From: an uncultured Bacilli bacterium
GTDB lineage: Bacteria > Bacillota_I > Bacilli_A > RF39 > UBA660
Direction: 5' to 3'
Length of the DNA: 64,000 nt
Assembly (NCBI GenBank): GCA_934168205.1
Contig: CAKPMX010000001.1
Coordinates: 1-64,000 of the forward strand
In this document: positions 8,232 to 17,517 of the stretch, in pieces
Numbering within the stretch: the stretch's first letter is position 1
How the letters are laid out: every line of letters starts with the position of its first letter
Notes under the pieces: model-generated
Databases searched by the model: none
What the model saw: the letters and a program-made list of their open reading frames with translations, nothing else
Told to the model about the DNA's origin: nothing
Made by a program: the position numbers and the translations under genes

Positions 8232-8915
8232 TTAACTATTTCTAATTTTCTCAACAAAACTATTAATTTTTGCAGGCCAAGAACTTCCTTCAGCATATCT
8301 TGGTGCTATTTTTTCAACAGTATCTAAACCTTGACTATAATAGTTTTTATATAAGTTATTAACAAAACCAGTAATACCCTCTTCTAAACTATTAAATCTT
8401 TTATAACTACCACCATTACATCCCGGTGCACCTTTTTGTCCACCAACGTTGTAGCAACTTCTAGCTAAGTTTGAACATCTACTTCCACAACCAGTTTCAT
8501 GTAACATTATAGCTGTTGCGACATAAGGATCGATTCCAAGTTCAATACATTTAGTCGCAATAAAGTAACCTTGTCCAGCTAATATATCTGTACCTAAATT
8601 TCTATCTAACTTCGCTGCCAACTCTTCTATTGTTAAACCATCAAACACTTCAATTCTAGGTGGAACAATAACAGATGCTGGTGCAGCTTCCATCTCAATA
8701 GCTGTAATAGAAGAATTATCCTCGCGTAAATCTGATTCGCTATTATTAACTAGCGCATTTTCAGAAGCTGTTATATTATTTATATTTACTTCATTATATG
8801 AATATGATAAATCATCATTAATCTCATAAGCTTTTTCTTGTAGTTTTATTCCCATTGAAACCATTAAAACAGATATTATTAGTAAGACAACACTAATAAT
8901 TTTTGTTTTTTTCAT
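8232..8915 (-). CDS. Anchored glucosaminidase-like cell-wall hydrolase
   Basis: 227 residues. An N-terminal membrane segment (about 5-23) is followed by a low-complexity linker (25-90) and a catalytic domain (about 95-227). The domain has the glucosaminidase (GH73-like) pattern: IDPYVATAIMLHETGCGSRCS with the probable catalytic Glu in LHET, then CYNVGGQKG, then YKRFNSLEEGITGFVNNLYKNYY and PRYAEGSSWPAKI. Paired Cys (GCGSRCS, SCYNVGG, GCNGG) may form disulfides outside the cell. By family it cleaves GlcNAc bonds in peptidoglycan. SD AGGTGAA precedes the ATG. The OLE promoter begins just beyond its stop codon. Confidence 0.82.
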   Translation of the reverse strand: MKKTKIISVVLLIISVLMVSMGIKLQEKAYEINDDLSYSYNEVNINNITASENALVNNSESDLREDNSSITAIEMEAAPASVIVPPRIEVFDGLTIEELAAKLDRNLGTDILAGQGYFIATKCIELGIDPYVATAIMLHETGCGSRCSNLARSCYNVGGQKGAPGCNGGSYKRFNSLEEGITGFVNNLYKNYYSQGLDTVEKIAPRYAEGSSWPAKINSFVEKIRNS

Positions 8916-8992
8916 TGAAATTCACCTCATCATTGAATAATAATCAATGTATCCATTTTACACTATTATACATAAAAAGTCAAATTTGAGCC

Positions 8993-10567
8993 CTAAGCAT
9001 GAATCCTAAAAGTACTAGGTGCATACTTATAAACAAGTTTTAAAGAAACTATAATATAAGCTCCTGTAAGTACAATTCCTAAGATAGAAAAATACAATGA
9101 AGACATTACTAAATTAGATAAAATATAAGTCAAAACAAGTGTAATAAATGATACAAATGTATAAGAAATACCCTTTACCTGTAAGTCCTTATTATATGGT
9201 TGTAACAAATAATAAATAACTAAATAATGTACTGAGAAAAACACACTAAGTACAATAATAAATAATGGTATCATAATATAATTAATAACTAAACTGCCAT
9301 CAGTAGTAATACCAAGTAAAACTATAGAACCTATCGCAATAACTATAGCCGGCAACAAATTAATCTTAATTAACATCGTAAGTCTTTTCTTAAATAGTCC
9401 AAGTATAACATCAGGCTCTCTATAAAAATTATATCTAAGCATAGCATGATCACAATTATAAAACATTGCTTGAGTAACAACAGAACCTCTATTAATAAGA
9501 TACATAATTAGTACAAACCAACCTAATCTATTAAGTAAAAAATCATGTATATTATTATAAATATCATTATTATAAAAAGATAAAACACCAAGTACAATAA
9601 TTATAATTAAGATAATCAAACTAAAATTCTTAGCACTTCTCATTAATATTTCTTTATGTCTTTCAAAAAATATTGTATTAAATAAATCATAGCCTTTCTT
9701 ATCCTTTAATTTACGACCATCAATATTCTTATCTTTATCCTTAATTCTAATCATTTCTTGTCTAGCATACAAGTCACCAGCATCACTATTAATAGCAGCC
9801 TTAAAAGTATTTATTTTCTTATAAATAAGTTTATAATCTTTAATCCTCATTAAATATATATAACAAAATACACTAGCAAATAAAAATATAAATAAAGTCC
9901 AATAAATTACCATATCTGGTACAAAAATATTAAAGAAAGGTAAACTTCCTATCGCAAAAAACACTCCAATAACAACAAGTGTATGTCTATAATCAGTAGT
10001 AAATGTAATACCATGCTTCTTATAATAATAAACACTAAATGCATCTCCTACAATTCTAGCTGTTGTACTAAATAAAATAAGACATAAAGCTTCAAGAACA
10101 GAATAATTTAAAAAACTAGATAACGTTAAAAATCCTAAAGAGTTCAATATGAATGATAAAAACAAAGTCCATATAAATGAAGCTTTCATAAACTTTTTAG
10201 CATCCATATTAAATAATATTATAGAAAAGTATTTTTTTGTACTAGTACTTAAAATACTAGGATTAATAAACATACCAATAAAAGTAAAAACAAAATAAAT
10301 AAATATAAAAGTTCTAGTAATATCATTTTTATTAATAAAACTACTAATATAATATATTACAAAGAAATAAAGTAATCTAAAAAATATAGCCCTACATGCC
10401 GACATTAAAATACTAAATGTTCTAGCAAACTTCTTAACTCTATCATTTTTATAAGCATTATCACCTATTATATTTTTTAATATCGGTAACTTTTTAAATT
10501 GATAAATATTAGCATTTATAGCGTATGTTAAATCTATCTTTAAAGCCATTTTCAAAGTATTAAGCAT
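8993..10567 (-). CDS. ABC-2-type transporter permease
   Basis: 524 residues, very hydrophobic, with about 12 predicted membrane segments in two groups separated by a charged cytoplasmic stretch (about 245-300). No recognisable substrate signature. Its start overlaps the stop of the upstream ATPase gene by 8 nt, with SD AAGGA four to seven bases ahead of ATG 10567. The pair therefore forms a two-gene exporter. The repeated 'membrane bundle, loop, membrane bundle' plan resembles bacteriocin or drug ABC-2 exporters, but the cargo cannot be inferred. Confidence 0.85.
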   Translation of the reverse strand: MLNTLKMALKIDLTYAINANIYQFKKLPILKNIIGDNAYKNDRVKKFARTFSILMSACRAIFFRLLYFFVIYYISSFINKNDITRTFIFIYFVFTFIGMFINPSILSTSTKKYFSIILFNMDAKKFMKASFIWTLFLSFILNSLGFLTLSSFLNYSVLEALCLILFSTTARIVGDAFSVYYYKKHGITFTTDYRHTLVVIGVFFAIGSLPFFNIFVPDMVIYWTLFIFLFASVFCYIYLMRIKDYKLIYKKINTFKAAINSDAGDLYARQEMIRIKDKDKNIDGRKLKDKKGYDLFNTIFFERHKEILMRSAKNFSLIILIIIIVLGVLSFYNNDIYNNIHDFLLNRLGWFVLIMYLINRGSVVTQAMFYNCDHAMLRYNFYREPDVILGLFKKRLTMLIKINLLPAIVIAIGSIVLLGITTDGSLVINYIMIPLFIIVLSVFFSVHYLVIYYLLQPYNKDLQVKGISYTFVSFITLVLTYILSNLVMSSLYFSILGIVLTGAYIIVSLKLVYKYAPSTFRIHA

Positions 10568-11267
10568 TTTTCTTATCCTTTAAGCTACTAATAATTTTAT
10601 CTTTATATTTTTTAGTATTTAAATTACTTTTCTCTATAAGTTCTAATTTACCATTATTCAATATAATAATTTCATCACATAAATCCATTGCTATTTCTAA
10701 AATATGTGTTGAAAATATAATAATATGTTTATTTTTCAATGATTTAAATAACTTTTTCATCTCATCTTGAACAACAACATCTAATGATGTCAATGGCTCA
10801 TCTAATAAAATAACTCTAGGATGAGCAATAACATTTATAAGTATTTGCATCTTATTCTTCATACCATGAGAATAATCTTTTAATAACTTATCTTGATCTT
10901 CTCTACTTATTTGAACTAATGAAAAATAATCATCTACTGTTTTATCTTTATCAACTTTATCTTTATTTATTTCCATAAAAAACTCTAAGAATTCTCTTGC
11001 TGTTAAAAACTCTGGAACTATAGGAGTAGATACAACATAGCCAATATCATTTGTAGAAAGACTATTCTTACCATATTCATCTTCTAAATAAAAACTACCA
11101 GAATCAATGTCAATATCAGAGTTTAACGAATTAAAAAATGTCGTTTTACCAGCACCATTACGACCAATAAGGCCATAAATTTTACCAGATTCAAATGAAA
11201 AATCTATATCATCTAAAACTAACTTTTCACCGTAACTTTTCTTTAAATTATTAACTTCAAGCTTCAT
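10560..11267 (-). CDS. ABC transporter ATP-binding protein
   Basis: 235 residues. Walker A GRNGAGKTT, a Q-loop region around GYVVSTPIV, signature YSHGMKNKM (degenerate relative to LSGGQ, as in many ABC-2 exporter ATPases), Walker B VILLDEPLTSLD and switch His in IIFSTHILE. ATG 11267 is preferred to the upstream TTG (11285) because GAGGTGA lies 5 nt before it. It energises the permease encoded immediately downstream and overlapping. A terminator for galE lies between this gene and galE, so the exporter is a separate transcript. Confidence 0.92.
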   Translation of the reverse strand: MKLEVNNLKKSYGEKLVLDDIDFSFESGKIYGLIGRNGAGKTTFFNSLNSDIDIDSGSFYLEDEYGKNSLSTNDIGYVVSTPIVPEFLTAREFLEFFMEINKDKVDKDKTVDDYFSLVQISREDQDKLLKDYSHGMKNKMQILINVIAHPRVILLDEPLTSLDVVVQDEMKKLFKSLKNKHIIIFSTHILEIAMDLCDEIIILNNGKLELIEKSNLNTKKYKDKIISSLKDKKNA

Positions 11268-11296
11268 CAACTTCACCTCACCCAATATTATAGCAA

Positions 11297-11327
11297 GAAA
11301 AAAGAATAAATACTATTCATTTATTCT
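11297..11327 (-). terminator. Terminator after galE
   Basis: Arms AGAATAAAT/ATTTATTCT followed by T6 on the minus strand, immediately after the galE stop. Confidence 0.85.
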
Positions 11328-11328
11328 T

Positions 11329-12342
11329 CTAATCATTTAATCCTTTTTTAAAATTTTCTTGATAAAGATATGAATCTCGACACATCTCTTCTATACCAAG
11401 TTCTGCTTTCCAACCTAACTCTTCATAAGCCTTAGTAGGATCTGCATAACATGCATCTATATCACCAGCACGTCTGCCAACAATTTTATAAGGAACTTTT
11501 ACATTATTAACCTTTTCATATGTTGTAACCAAATCTAAAACACTATAACCAGTACCAGTACCAAGATTATAATATTTAACACCAGGTTCCTCCATAGCTT
11601 TTTCAATAGCTTTTAAGTGACCTTTAGCTAAGTCAACTACGTGAATATAATCTCTAACTCCTGTACCATCATGAGTATTATAATCATTACCAAATACATT
11701 TAAACACTCTAATTCGCCAGCCGCAACCTTAACAATATAAGGCATTAAGTTATTAGGAATACCTTTAGGATCCTCACCAATTAAAGCTGAATGATGTGCA
11801 CCAATTGGATTAAAATAACGTAATATTATTACAGAGAATTTATCATCTGAAATACTAACATCTTTTAAAATTCCTTCATTATACAACTTAGTTGAACCAT
11901 ATGGATTAGTTGTAGATAAAGGAAAATCTTCCTTAATAGGTAAAGCTTTAGGTGAACCATAAACTGTTGCACTAGATGAGAATACAAATGCATTAACTTT
12001 ATGTCTCTTCATGACTTTACAAAGTTTAATTGTTGAAGTTAAGTTATTTTCATAATAATTCAAAGGTAACTTAACAGATTCACCAACTGCTTTATATGCT
12101 GCAAAATGAATAACTGCATCTATCTTATTTTCAGAAAAAATCTTTTCTAGAGCATCTTCATCACAAACATCATTCTCATAAAACTTAAAAGTCTTACCAG
12201 TAATCTTCTCTATTCTATCTTTAACACTAATATCTGAATTATATAAATTGTCAACAACAACAATGTCATAACCAGCATCAAGTAACTCAACACATGTATG
12301 ACTCCCAATATAGCCTAAGCCCCCAGTAACTAAAATTTTCAT
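11329..12342 (-). CDS. galE: UDP-glucose 4-epimerase
   Basis: 337 residues, the usual length. The NAD-binding motif is TGGLGYIGSH (residues 6-15). Catalytic residues are seen in FSSSATVYG (Ser/Thr) and PYGSTK (Tyr-X3-Lys). Substrate-binding pieces include RYFNPIGAH and GTGVRDYIHVVDLA. It interconverts UDP-glucose and UDP-galactose in the cytoplasm for galactose use and surface glycan precursors. Its ATG shares one base with the stop of the upstream NUDIX gene (TAATG), so the two are translationally coupled. Confidence 0.97.
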   Translation of the reverse strand: MKILVTGGLGYIGSHTCVELLDAGYDIVVVDNLYNSDISVKDRIEKITGKTFKFYENDVCDEDALEKIFSENKIDAVIHFAAYKAVGESVKLPLNYYENNLTSTIKLCKVMKRHKVNAFVFSSSATVYGSPKALPIKEDFPLSTTNPYGSTKLYNEGILKDVSISDDKFSVIILRYFNPIGAHHSALIGEDPKGIPNNLMPYIVKVAAGELECLNVFGNDYNTHDGTGVRDYIHVVDLAKGHLKAIEKAMEEPGVKYYNLGTGTGYSVLDLVTTYEKVNNVKVPYKIVGRRAGDIDACYADPTKAYEELGWKAELGIEEMCRDSYLYQENFKKGLND

Positions 12343-12863
12343 TATAAAACACCTCCAAATAAATAGTTATATTCTTCTAATGCTAAAAGCATCTCTCTGC
12401 CTATGCTTACATCTATTGTACCATTTTCTAAACAATTGTGCAAAAAATGTTCCAAATCATCAATATGTACATAAAAAAGCCCAAATTCAGACTGTCTTTC
12501 AAGTTCATCATAATTAGTTTCTTCTAAATTAGGAGTATCATCACTTAATACCCTATAATAAAATATTCTATTACAGACATTTTTATCAGAACCAAAGTAT
12601 CTTTTTGCATAAGTAACTATTTCCATAAAAGGACCAGATACATCTTTTATACCAATACCAGTCTCTTCTTTTATTTCTCTAATTAATGCCTCTTCCTTGT
12701 CTTCATCAAGTTCAACATGTCCTCCCGGAAACTGATAAGTATTATTATTAAAAGCTATTAAAACTTCATTCTTACTATTAACAACAAGTCCTTTAACTCT
12801 AATAACTTCATAATCTAAATCTTCAATTTCTAAATTATCATCATTTATAAATATTTTCTTCAT
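12342..12863 (-). CDS. NUDIX hydrolase
   Basis: 173 residues. The NUDIX box is intact: GGHVELDEDKEEALIREIKE followed by ETGI (GX5EX7REUXEEXGU, residues about 47-70). About 25 residues ahead of the fold and a C-terminal helix complete the protein. Substrate unknown; NUDIX enzymes hydrolyse nucleoside diphosphates linked to another group, and coupling to galE hints at nucleotide sugars, which is inference. It lies 12 nt after the metallopeptidase gene and overlaps galE by 1 nt. Confidence 0.92.
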   Translation of the reverse strand: MKKIFINDDNLEIEDLDYEVIRVKGLVVNSKNEVLIAFNNNTYQFPGGHVELDEDKEEALIREIKEETGIGIKDVSGPFMEIVTYAKRYFGSDKNVCNRIFYYRVLSDDTPNLEETNYDELERQSEFGLFYVHIDDLEHFLHNCLENGTIDVSIGREMLLALEEYNYLFGGVL

Positions 12864-12874
12864 ATAATTCCCTT

Positions 12875-13963
12875 CTAGTAAACATATCTCTCCCAGTAAT
12901 CAATAACTTCAGGAGTAACAGTATTAAAATAAGTATCTATCATTCTTGATAAGTAATCAGATTTCTGCCATATTGGATATCCATGTGAATCAAAACAACT
13001 ATATCTTTTACTAGCCGTCATATATTCAAAGGTAGAAGCCCTGTCTTCACTTTGACTAACCTGTGCATAATTATTAACAAAGTATGAAGAAGCATTTCCT
13101 GTAACACTATAAGAATAATCTTTATTTTCACTACCATACGAAAAGTCAGCCGGATTAAAACTATTCCAAGAAGTGAACTTACCGCCAGATCTTTCAATAT
13201 AGTATTCTATCGCATGTAAAACCTCATGATGAAAACTCTCATCAAAAGGAAAATCCATTGCTATAGAAATATTAATCCTCTTAAATGAAGTATCCGTAAC
13301 ACCCGTAACATTATTAGCACTATAATTCTTTATAAGATAAACATTTACATTTATATTTTTATTTAAAAACTCTTGAAAAAATCCTACTGGATATGTTGCT
13401 AAAGCATCATTAAGTTGTGTTAAAGCAGAAGAAATAGAAGAATCAGGTATAACTGTTGTACTCATACCACCAACATTATAACCAGATGTTTCATTACCAT
13501 AGAAAACTTTTACACCATAAGTATCTTCAATACTCTTTCTAAAAACTACATTCTGATCAACAACAGGAGCTGGCTCTGGCTCTGGCTCAGGTGCGGGACT
13601 AGGACCAGGAGTTGAATTGGTATTAGTACCAGAAGTATTACCAGTACTACCTGTATTACCAGATGTAGTTGTATTATTAGGAACTGTAGTACCAGAAGAA
13701 GTTGAATCATTAGGAACTACAGTAGTATTATCATTATTATCCGTTTTATTAGGATTAGAATCATCATTATCGTTTGTTGTTGCTGGAGGCATACCATCAT
13801 CAGTAGTAATTATAACACCATCATTATCTGGAGTAGTAACATCGGAAACAGGATCAATAATAGGTTTAGTTTCTTGAAGATTCAAGTAAACACCAGAGCC
13901 AATTAAAATGACTGAACAAAAAATCATAACTCTTGCCAAAATAATACGTGATTTATTACTCAT
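12875..13963 (-). CDS. Anchored putative gluzincin-type metallopeptidase
   Basis: 362 residues with an N-terminal membrane anchor (about 8-25), a long extracellular linker rich in Asn, Asp, Thr, Gly and ending in PAPEPEPEPAP (about 40-135), and a C-terminal domain. That domain has HHEVLHAIEYY, containing HExxH, and about 60 residues later SEDRASTFEYM, where a Glu would be the third zinc ligand. This layout matches putative zinc metallopeptidases of the Mx1 type. It probably acts outside the cell; the target is unknown. Start ATG 13963 fits SD GGAGGA better than TTG 13972. First gene of a probable operon with NUDIX and galE. Confidence 0.75.
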   Translation of the reverse strand: MSNKSRIILARVMIFCSVILIGSGVYLNLQETKPIIDPVSDVTTPDNDGVIITTDDGMPPATTNDNDDSNPNKTDNNDNTTVVPNDSTSSGTTVPNNTTTSGNTGSTGNTSGTNTNSTPGPSPAPEPEPEPAPVVDQNVVFRKSIEDTYGVKVFYGNETSGYNVGGMSTTVIPDSSISSALTQLNDALATYPVGFFQEFLNKNINVNVYLIKNYSANNVTGVTDTSFKRINISIAMDFPFDESFHHEVLHAIEYYIERSGGKFTSWNSFNPADFSYGSENKDYSYSVTGNASSYFVNNYAQVSQSEDRASTFEYMTASKRYSCFDSHGYPIWQKSDYLSRMIDTYFNTVTPEVIDYWERYVY

Positions 13964-14007
13964 ATGACTCAATCCTCCACTATAATTTGATTATAGCAAA
14001 TACCCAT

Positions 14008-14030
14008 AAAAAAAGCCAGCAAAAGCCGAC
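14008..14030 (-). terminator. Terminator after the 474-residue acidic protein
   Basis: Arms GTCGGC/GCTGGC (two G-U pairs) around a T4 loop, then T7 on the minus strand. Confidence 0.7.
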
Positions 14031-14054
14031 TCTTTACAATTACATAAGTAAACT

Positions 14055-15479
14055 CTAATTACTATTTTTATTTAATTCACTAATCTTTGCATATAACTCT
14101 TGTGCTTCTTGCATCTTACCTTCTTTATATAAAGCACTAGCTTGTGCCATAAGACTTTCTATTTGAGCCTGTACGCTAGCATTAGGAGTATTATTAGATG
14201 TATTCATACCTTCAGAAATACCAAAATCTAAAGCTGATTTTTGTAAATCCTTAGAAGCTTTAAGTTTAGCTATTTGTTTTTGACTAACTAAAATAGCTTT
14301 AACACGATCAGGTTTCATCTTTAAAATTCTCATACTTACTTTAATATTATCATTTGTAGCAGGAGAATTATTTACTACACCAGAAGAAACTTCATTAGGA
14401 ACATTTTCTTCTACTCCCTTATTTGCATTTTTAAATATCTCTGAAAAAGCATTGTTATTTTCTGAAGGAGCAATTTTTTCTAACGGTTTATTCTGTAAAG
14501 GCACATCTGTAGCCAAAGGTGCTTGAGGTATAACATCATTAGAAGAGCTCTCTTCACTACTAGAAATAAAAGGATTAGTAGTAGGAATAGTTGCAGCATT
14601 ATTCATATTATTCGAAGTATCATCTACTTTACCTGAATCATTACTTTGTGTTGTAGTAATATTCATAAAAGGTAAAGGTGTAGTCTTAACATCAATATTA
14701 TTAGAATCAACTGACGCAGTCTCACCTATATCTTTTTTATCACCAGTAGATTCTTCAGTACTAACTTTAGTATCATCAGTAGCCTTTCCTATTGGAATAA
14801 CTAAATCAACCGGTGGAATCTTAATATCAGAAACTTTATCAGTAGAAACAGCAGCAGTACCAGATGAAACTTCACTACCTAAAGTTACAGTAGGTTCAGG
14901 TTTTGTCTCCTCTTTAGTTTCAACAACATGCTCAGATTTTTCTTCAGTCTTAACCTCAGCTTCAGGCTTCTCTTCAACAACTGGAGTCTCAGTTTTAACT
15001 TCTTCTTTTGCCTCAGAAACAGTATCTGCTTTTTCACCAGTACCCGTAGATTCTTCTTTTTTCAAAGGTATAACAACCTTTTCTTCTTCTACAGCATCTT
15101 TCTCTGCTGTATCAGGAACACTTTTCTCACTACTAGTTTGAACTTCTACAAGAGTATTATCAACAGGTACCTCAGTAGGTCCACCATTAACAGTCTCACT
15201 AACTACCTCATCAGAAGTAGTACCAGTAGCATTAACATTTTTATTAGTTTCTCCAACAAAATTATTATTAGAAACAACCATATGATTAAAACCAAGTATT
15301 TCATCAACTTTTTCAAATTGTGAAAATAAACGTGTTAAATTCTCTATTTGATTAGAAGCATCTACAACCATACTTATATATACTTCTCTATCTTCCATAT
15401 TTTGAATATTTGCTAAATTTTTAGTTCTTGCAGAAAGAAAATCACATAATTCTGCTTTTATAATTGTAGTATCATTCAT
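14055..15479 (-). CDS. Acidic low-complexity protein with a C-terminal TPR-like helix pair
   Basis: 474 residues without signal peptide or membrane segment. Residues 1-65 form a helical head (DREVYISMVVDASNQIENLTRL). Residues about 70-350 are disordered and rich in Glu, Val, Lys, Thr, Pro with EEKPEAEVKTEEKSE-type runs resembling the tail of the hybrid kinase at 19491-22592. Residues about 375-474 contain MRILKMKPDRVKAILVSQKQ and a final ALYKEGKMQEAQELYAKI helix pair of TPR type. I do not recognise the family. It precedes no obvious partner except the DUF1292 gene 18 nt upstream, so co-transcription is likely. Confidence 0.8.
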   Translation of the reverse strand: MNDTTIIKAELCDFLSARTKNLANIQNMEDREVYISMVVDASNQIENLTRLFSQFEKVDEILGFNHMVVSNNNFVGETNKNVNATGTTSDEVVSETVNGGPTEVPVDNTLVEVQTSSEKSVPDTAEKDAVEEEKVVIPLKKEESTGTGEKADTVSEAKEEVKTETPVVEEKPEAEVKTEEKSEHVVETKEETKPEPTVTLGSEVSSGTAAVSTDKVSDIKIPPVDLVIPIGKATDDTKVSTEESTGDKKDIGETASVDSNNIDVKTTPLPFMNITTTQSNDSGKVDDTSNNMNNAATIPTTNPFISSSEESSSNDVIPQAPLATDVPLQNKPLEKIAPSENNNAFSEIFKNANKGVEENVPNEVSSGVVNNSPATNDNIKVSMRILKMKPDRVKAILVSQKQIAKLKASKDLQKSALDFGISEGMNTSNNTPNASVQAQIESLMAQASALYKEGKMQEAQELYAKISELNKNSN

Positions 15480-15497
15480 ATTACCAAAACTCCTATA

Positions 15498-15761
15498 CTA
15501 AGCATTCGCAATTCTTTTCAATAGTTGTTGAACCTCAGTCCATTCACTATCTTCAAGAATCTCTTGAATCTTATACCCTTCATTATCTTTAAATAATTTT
15601 GAAATATAAATGACTTGGTCATTACCTTCACCTTTAATTTCTCCCTTAGTATAAACAATATATTGCTTAAGTCTATCATCAGAAATTAAATATGTGATAA
15701 GTTCTACCATTGTATTATTGCCATTAGTATCAACAATTTCGATCATTTCTTTCGCATTCAT
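15498..15761 (-). CDS. DUF1292 family small protein
   Basis: 87 residues. The arrangement 'EIVDTNGNNTMVELITYL' followed by QYIVYTKGE and IYISKLFKD fits DUF1292, a compact beta-sheet protein common in Bacillota, usually near yrvK/mltG-type genes. Function unknown. ATG 15761 is favoured over GTG 15770 because GAGGG sits 8 nt before it. Followed closely by the 474-residue acidic protein. Confidence 0.8.
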   Translation of the reverse strand: MNAKEMIEIVDTNGNNTMVELITYLISDDRLKQYIVYTKGEIKGEGNDQVIYISKLFKDNEGYKIQEILEDSEWTEVQQLLKRIANA

Positions 15762-15820
15762 AGCAAACACCCTCTATTCTAATCATAATTATAACTAATT
15801 TTAAAATAGAAGTAAAGAAG

Positions 15821-15858
15821 CAAAAAGAACTTTTTAGTATTATCTAGAAAGTTCTTTT
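15821..15858 (-). terminator. Terminator at the cysteine desulfurase 3' end
   Basis: Arms AAAAGAACTTT/AAAAGTTCTTTT, the first overlapping the end of the gene, followed by T on the minus strand. Confidence 0.75.
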
Positions 15859-16958
15859 AATTTATTAATATTTTTTTCAAATGATTTTAAAAATCCATCT
15901 ATTTCTTCTTTTGTTGTCAAATAAGATAAACTAATTCTAATACTATGACTAGCTCTTTCTTTATCTTTAGTGACAGCATAAACAGCTAATGAATAATTAC
16001 CAGTAGAACATGCGGTTTGGGTTGATATATAAATATCATCTTGTTCCAAAGCATGTAGCATAGTCTCTGACTTAATCTTTTTTAAACTAATATTAACAAT
16101 ATGTGGCACGCAATAATCATTACTATTAATATCTACATCTAATAAAGGTAGTTTTTCCAAAAGATAATCATGTAACTCTACTACTTTATTATATTTCTTA
16201 TCAAAATCAACATAACATAATCTTAATGCCTTTGATAAAGAAACAATTAAAGCTAAAGCTGGCGTACCAGATCTAAAAGCAGTAGTAGATTTACCACCAT
16301 GTATTAATGGTTCTAATGTAATGTTTCTCTTCTTAATTAGACAGCCAATGCCCTTCATTCCATAAAACTTTTGTCCTGAAATGCTGGCAAGATCAACACA
16401 TGATAAATCAACTTTTAACTTACCAATAGCTTGTGTCATATCACTATGAAAATATACTTTAGGATAATCTTTTAAAATCTTACTAATTGCCTTTATATCT
16501 TGACAAATTCCTACTTCACTGTTTACAGCAGCAATAGTTACAAGAATAGTATCATCTCTAATAAGACCCTTCAAGTCACCTAAATCAACTAAACCATTAG
16601 AATCTAGTTTAACATAACTAACTTCATAACCAAGCGTTTCTAAATATTTAACAGTTTCACTAACTGAAGAATGTTCAAGTTCTGTTGTAATAATATGTTT
16701 TCCATGATGTTTAAAGCAAATTCCTTTAATAGCTAAATTATTAGCTTCACTAGCTCCAGATGTATAAATAACCTCACTACTATCAACATTTAAAATATCA
16801 GCAATTTGTTTAGTAGCGGCATCAATTAACTTCTTAGCATCTGTTCCCAATTTATGTAAAGAATTAGGATTACCTATATAATTTCTAGTGACCAAGTCAA
16901 AAGTATTTAAAACCTCTTCATTAACAGGAGTAGTAGCACTATAATCTAAATATATCAT
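15840..16958 (-). CDS. Cysteine desulfurase (NifS/IscS family)
   Basis: 372 residues, class V PLP enzyme. Start motif YLDYSATTPVNEEV, PLP-binding TSGASEANNLAIKG, the Schiff-base Lys in SGQKFYGMKG (about residue 197), and the active Cys in QTACSTGNYS (about 322). It moves sulfur from cysteine to a persulfide for Fe-S cluster or tRNA thiolation. No IscU or MnmA gene is adjacent in the window. SD AGGA precedes the ATG, and the small gene upstream ends 13 nt before it, so the set 18042-15840 may be one transcript. Confidence 0.95.
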   Translation of the reverse strand: MIYLDYSATTPVNEEVLNTFDLVTRNYIGNPNSLHKLGTDAKKLIDAATKQIADILNVDSSEVIYTSGASEANNLAIKGICFKHHGKHIITTELEHSSVSETVKYLETLGYEVSYVKLDSNGLVDLGDLKGLIRDDTILVTIAAVNSEVGICQDIKAISKILKDYPKVYFHSDMTQAIGKLKVDLSCVDLASISGQKFYGMKGIGCLIKKRNITLEPLIHGGKSTTAFRSGTPALALIVSLSKALRLCYVDFDKKYNKVVELHDYLLEKLPLLDVDINSNDYCVPHIVNISLKKIKSETMLHALEQDDIYISTQTACSTGNYSLAVYAVTKDKERASHSIRISLSYLTTKEEIDGFLKSFEKNINKLKELSR

Positions 16959-16971
16959 TTCGATATCCTAA

Positions 16972-17157
16972 CTATTTATCTCCTGAAACATTGTAAAGAT
17001 CATAATTAAGCTTAGCCATAGCTAATTCTATAGTCATAAGTTTTTCACTATTATCTAACTTTTCATCATCCATTAAAACTTTAATTAATTCATCAGCAAC
17101 TTTCATTATTTCTTCCTTGTTCTTATGTAAAACTATTTTATCCATCATATAGTTCAC
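16972..17157 (-). CDS. Small helical protein of unknown function
   Basis: About 61 residues, start probably GTG 17157 with GAGGTGA 5-6 nt ahead; ATG 17148 or 17145 is possible. Composition is acidic and helical (EEIMKVADELIKVLMDDEKL). No known motif. It lies directly before the cysteine desulfurase and is probably co-transcribed. Confidence 0.65.
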   Translation of the reverse strand: MNYMMDKIVLHKNKEEIMKVADELIKVLMDDEKLDNSEKLMTIELAMAKLNYDLYNVSGDK

Positions 17158-17211
17158 AAAAATCACCTCACATTCATTATACTTATTTTACAACTTCTAA
17201 TAATTCTAACA

Positions 17212-17481
17212 TCATTTGTTTGAATTTTGATAATAATCTCTTTCGGCAATACTAGCCGAAACACTATCTAACTCATCAGGATTATCAACTTCTTCATAAT
17301 TGAATTTTTCATCTATCAACATTAATACTTCTTTTAAACTACTACAAGATTTATACTTAATATTATATTTATTAAGTACATCAATCTCATTATTAGTAAG
17401 GACTAATCCATTACTAAGATTATTAAGCTTTGAAGATTTAAAATCTAAACTAGAAATAATCTCATCAATATTATACTCCAT
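17212..17481 (-). CDS. Hypothetical 89-residue protein
   Basis: Soluble, acidic, with a helix-turn pattern around ISSLDFKSSKLNNLSNGL and LTNNEIDVLNKYNI, and an acidic tail. I do not recognise it. GAAAGGGGAAA precedes the ATG well. It sits 36 nt after the anchored protein gene upstream and 54 nt before the next small gene, in the same orientation, fitting one small operon of short genes ending in the cysteine desulfurase. Confidence 0.7.
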   Translation of the reverse strand: MEYNIDEIISSLDFKSSKLNNLSNGLVLTNNEIDVLNKYNIKYKSCSSLKEVLMLIDEKFNYEEVDNPDELDSVSASIAERDYYQNSNK

Positions 17482-17517
17482 TTTCCCCTTCTTTCACAAA
17501 AACAGAACTTAAAAGTC

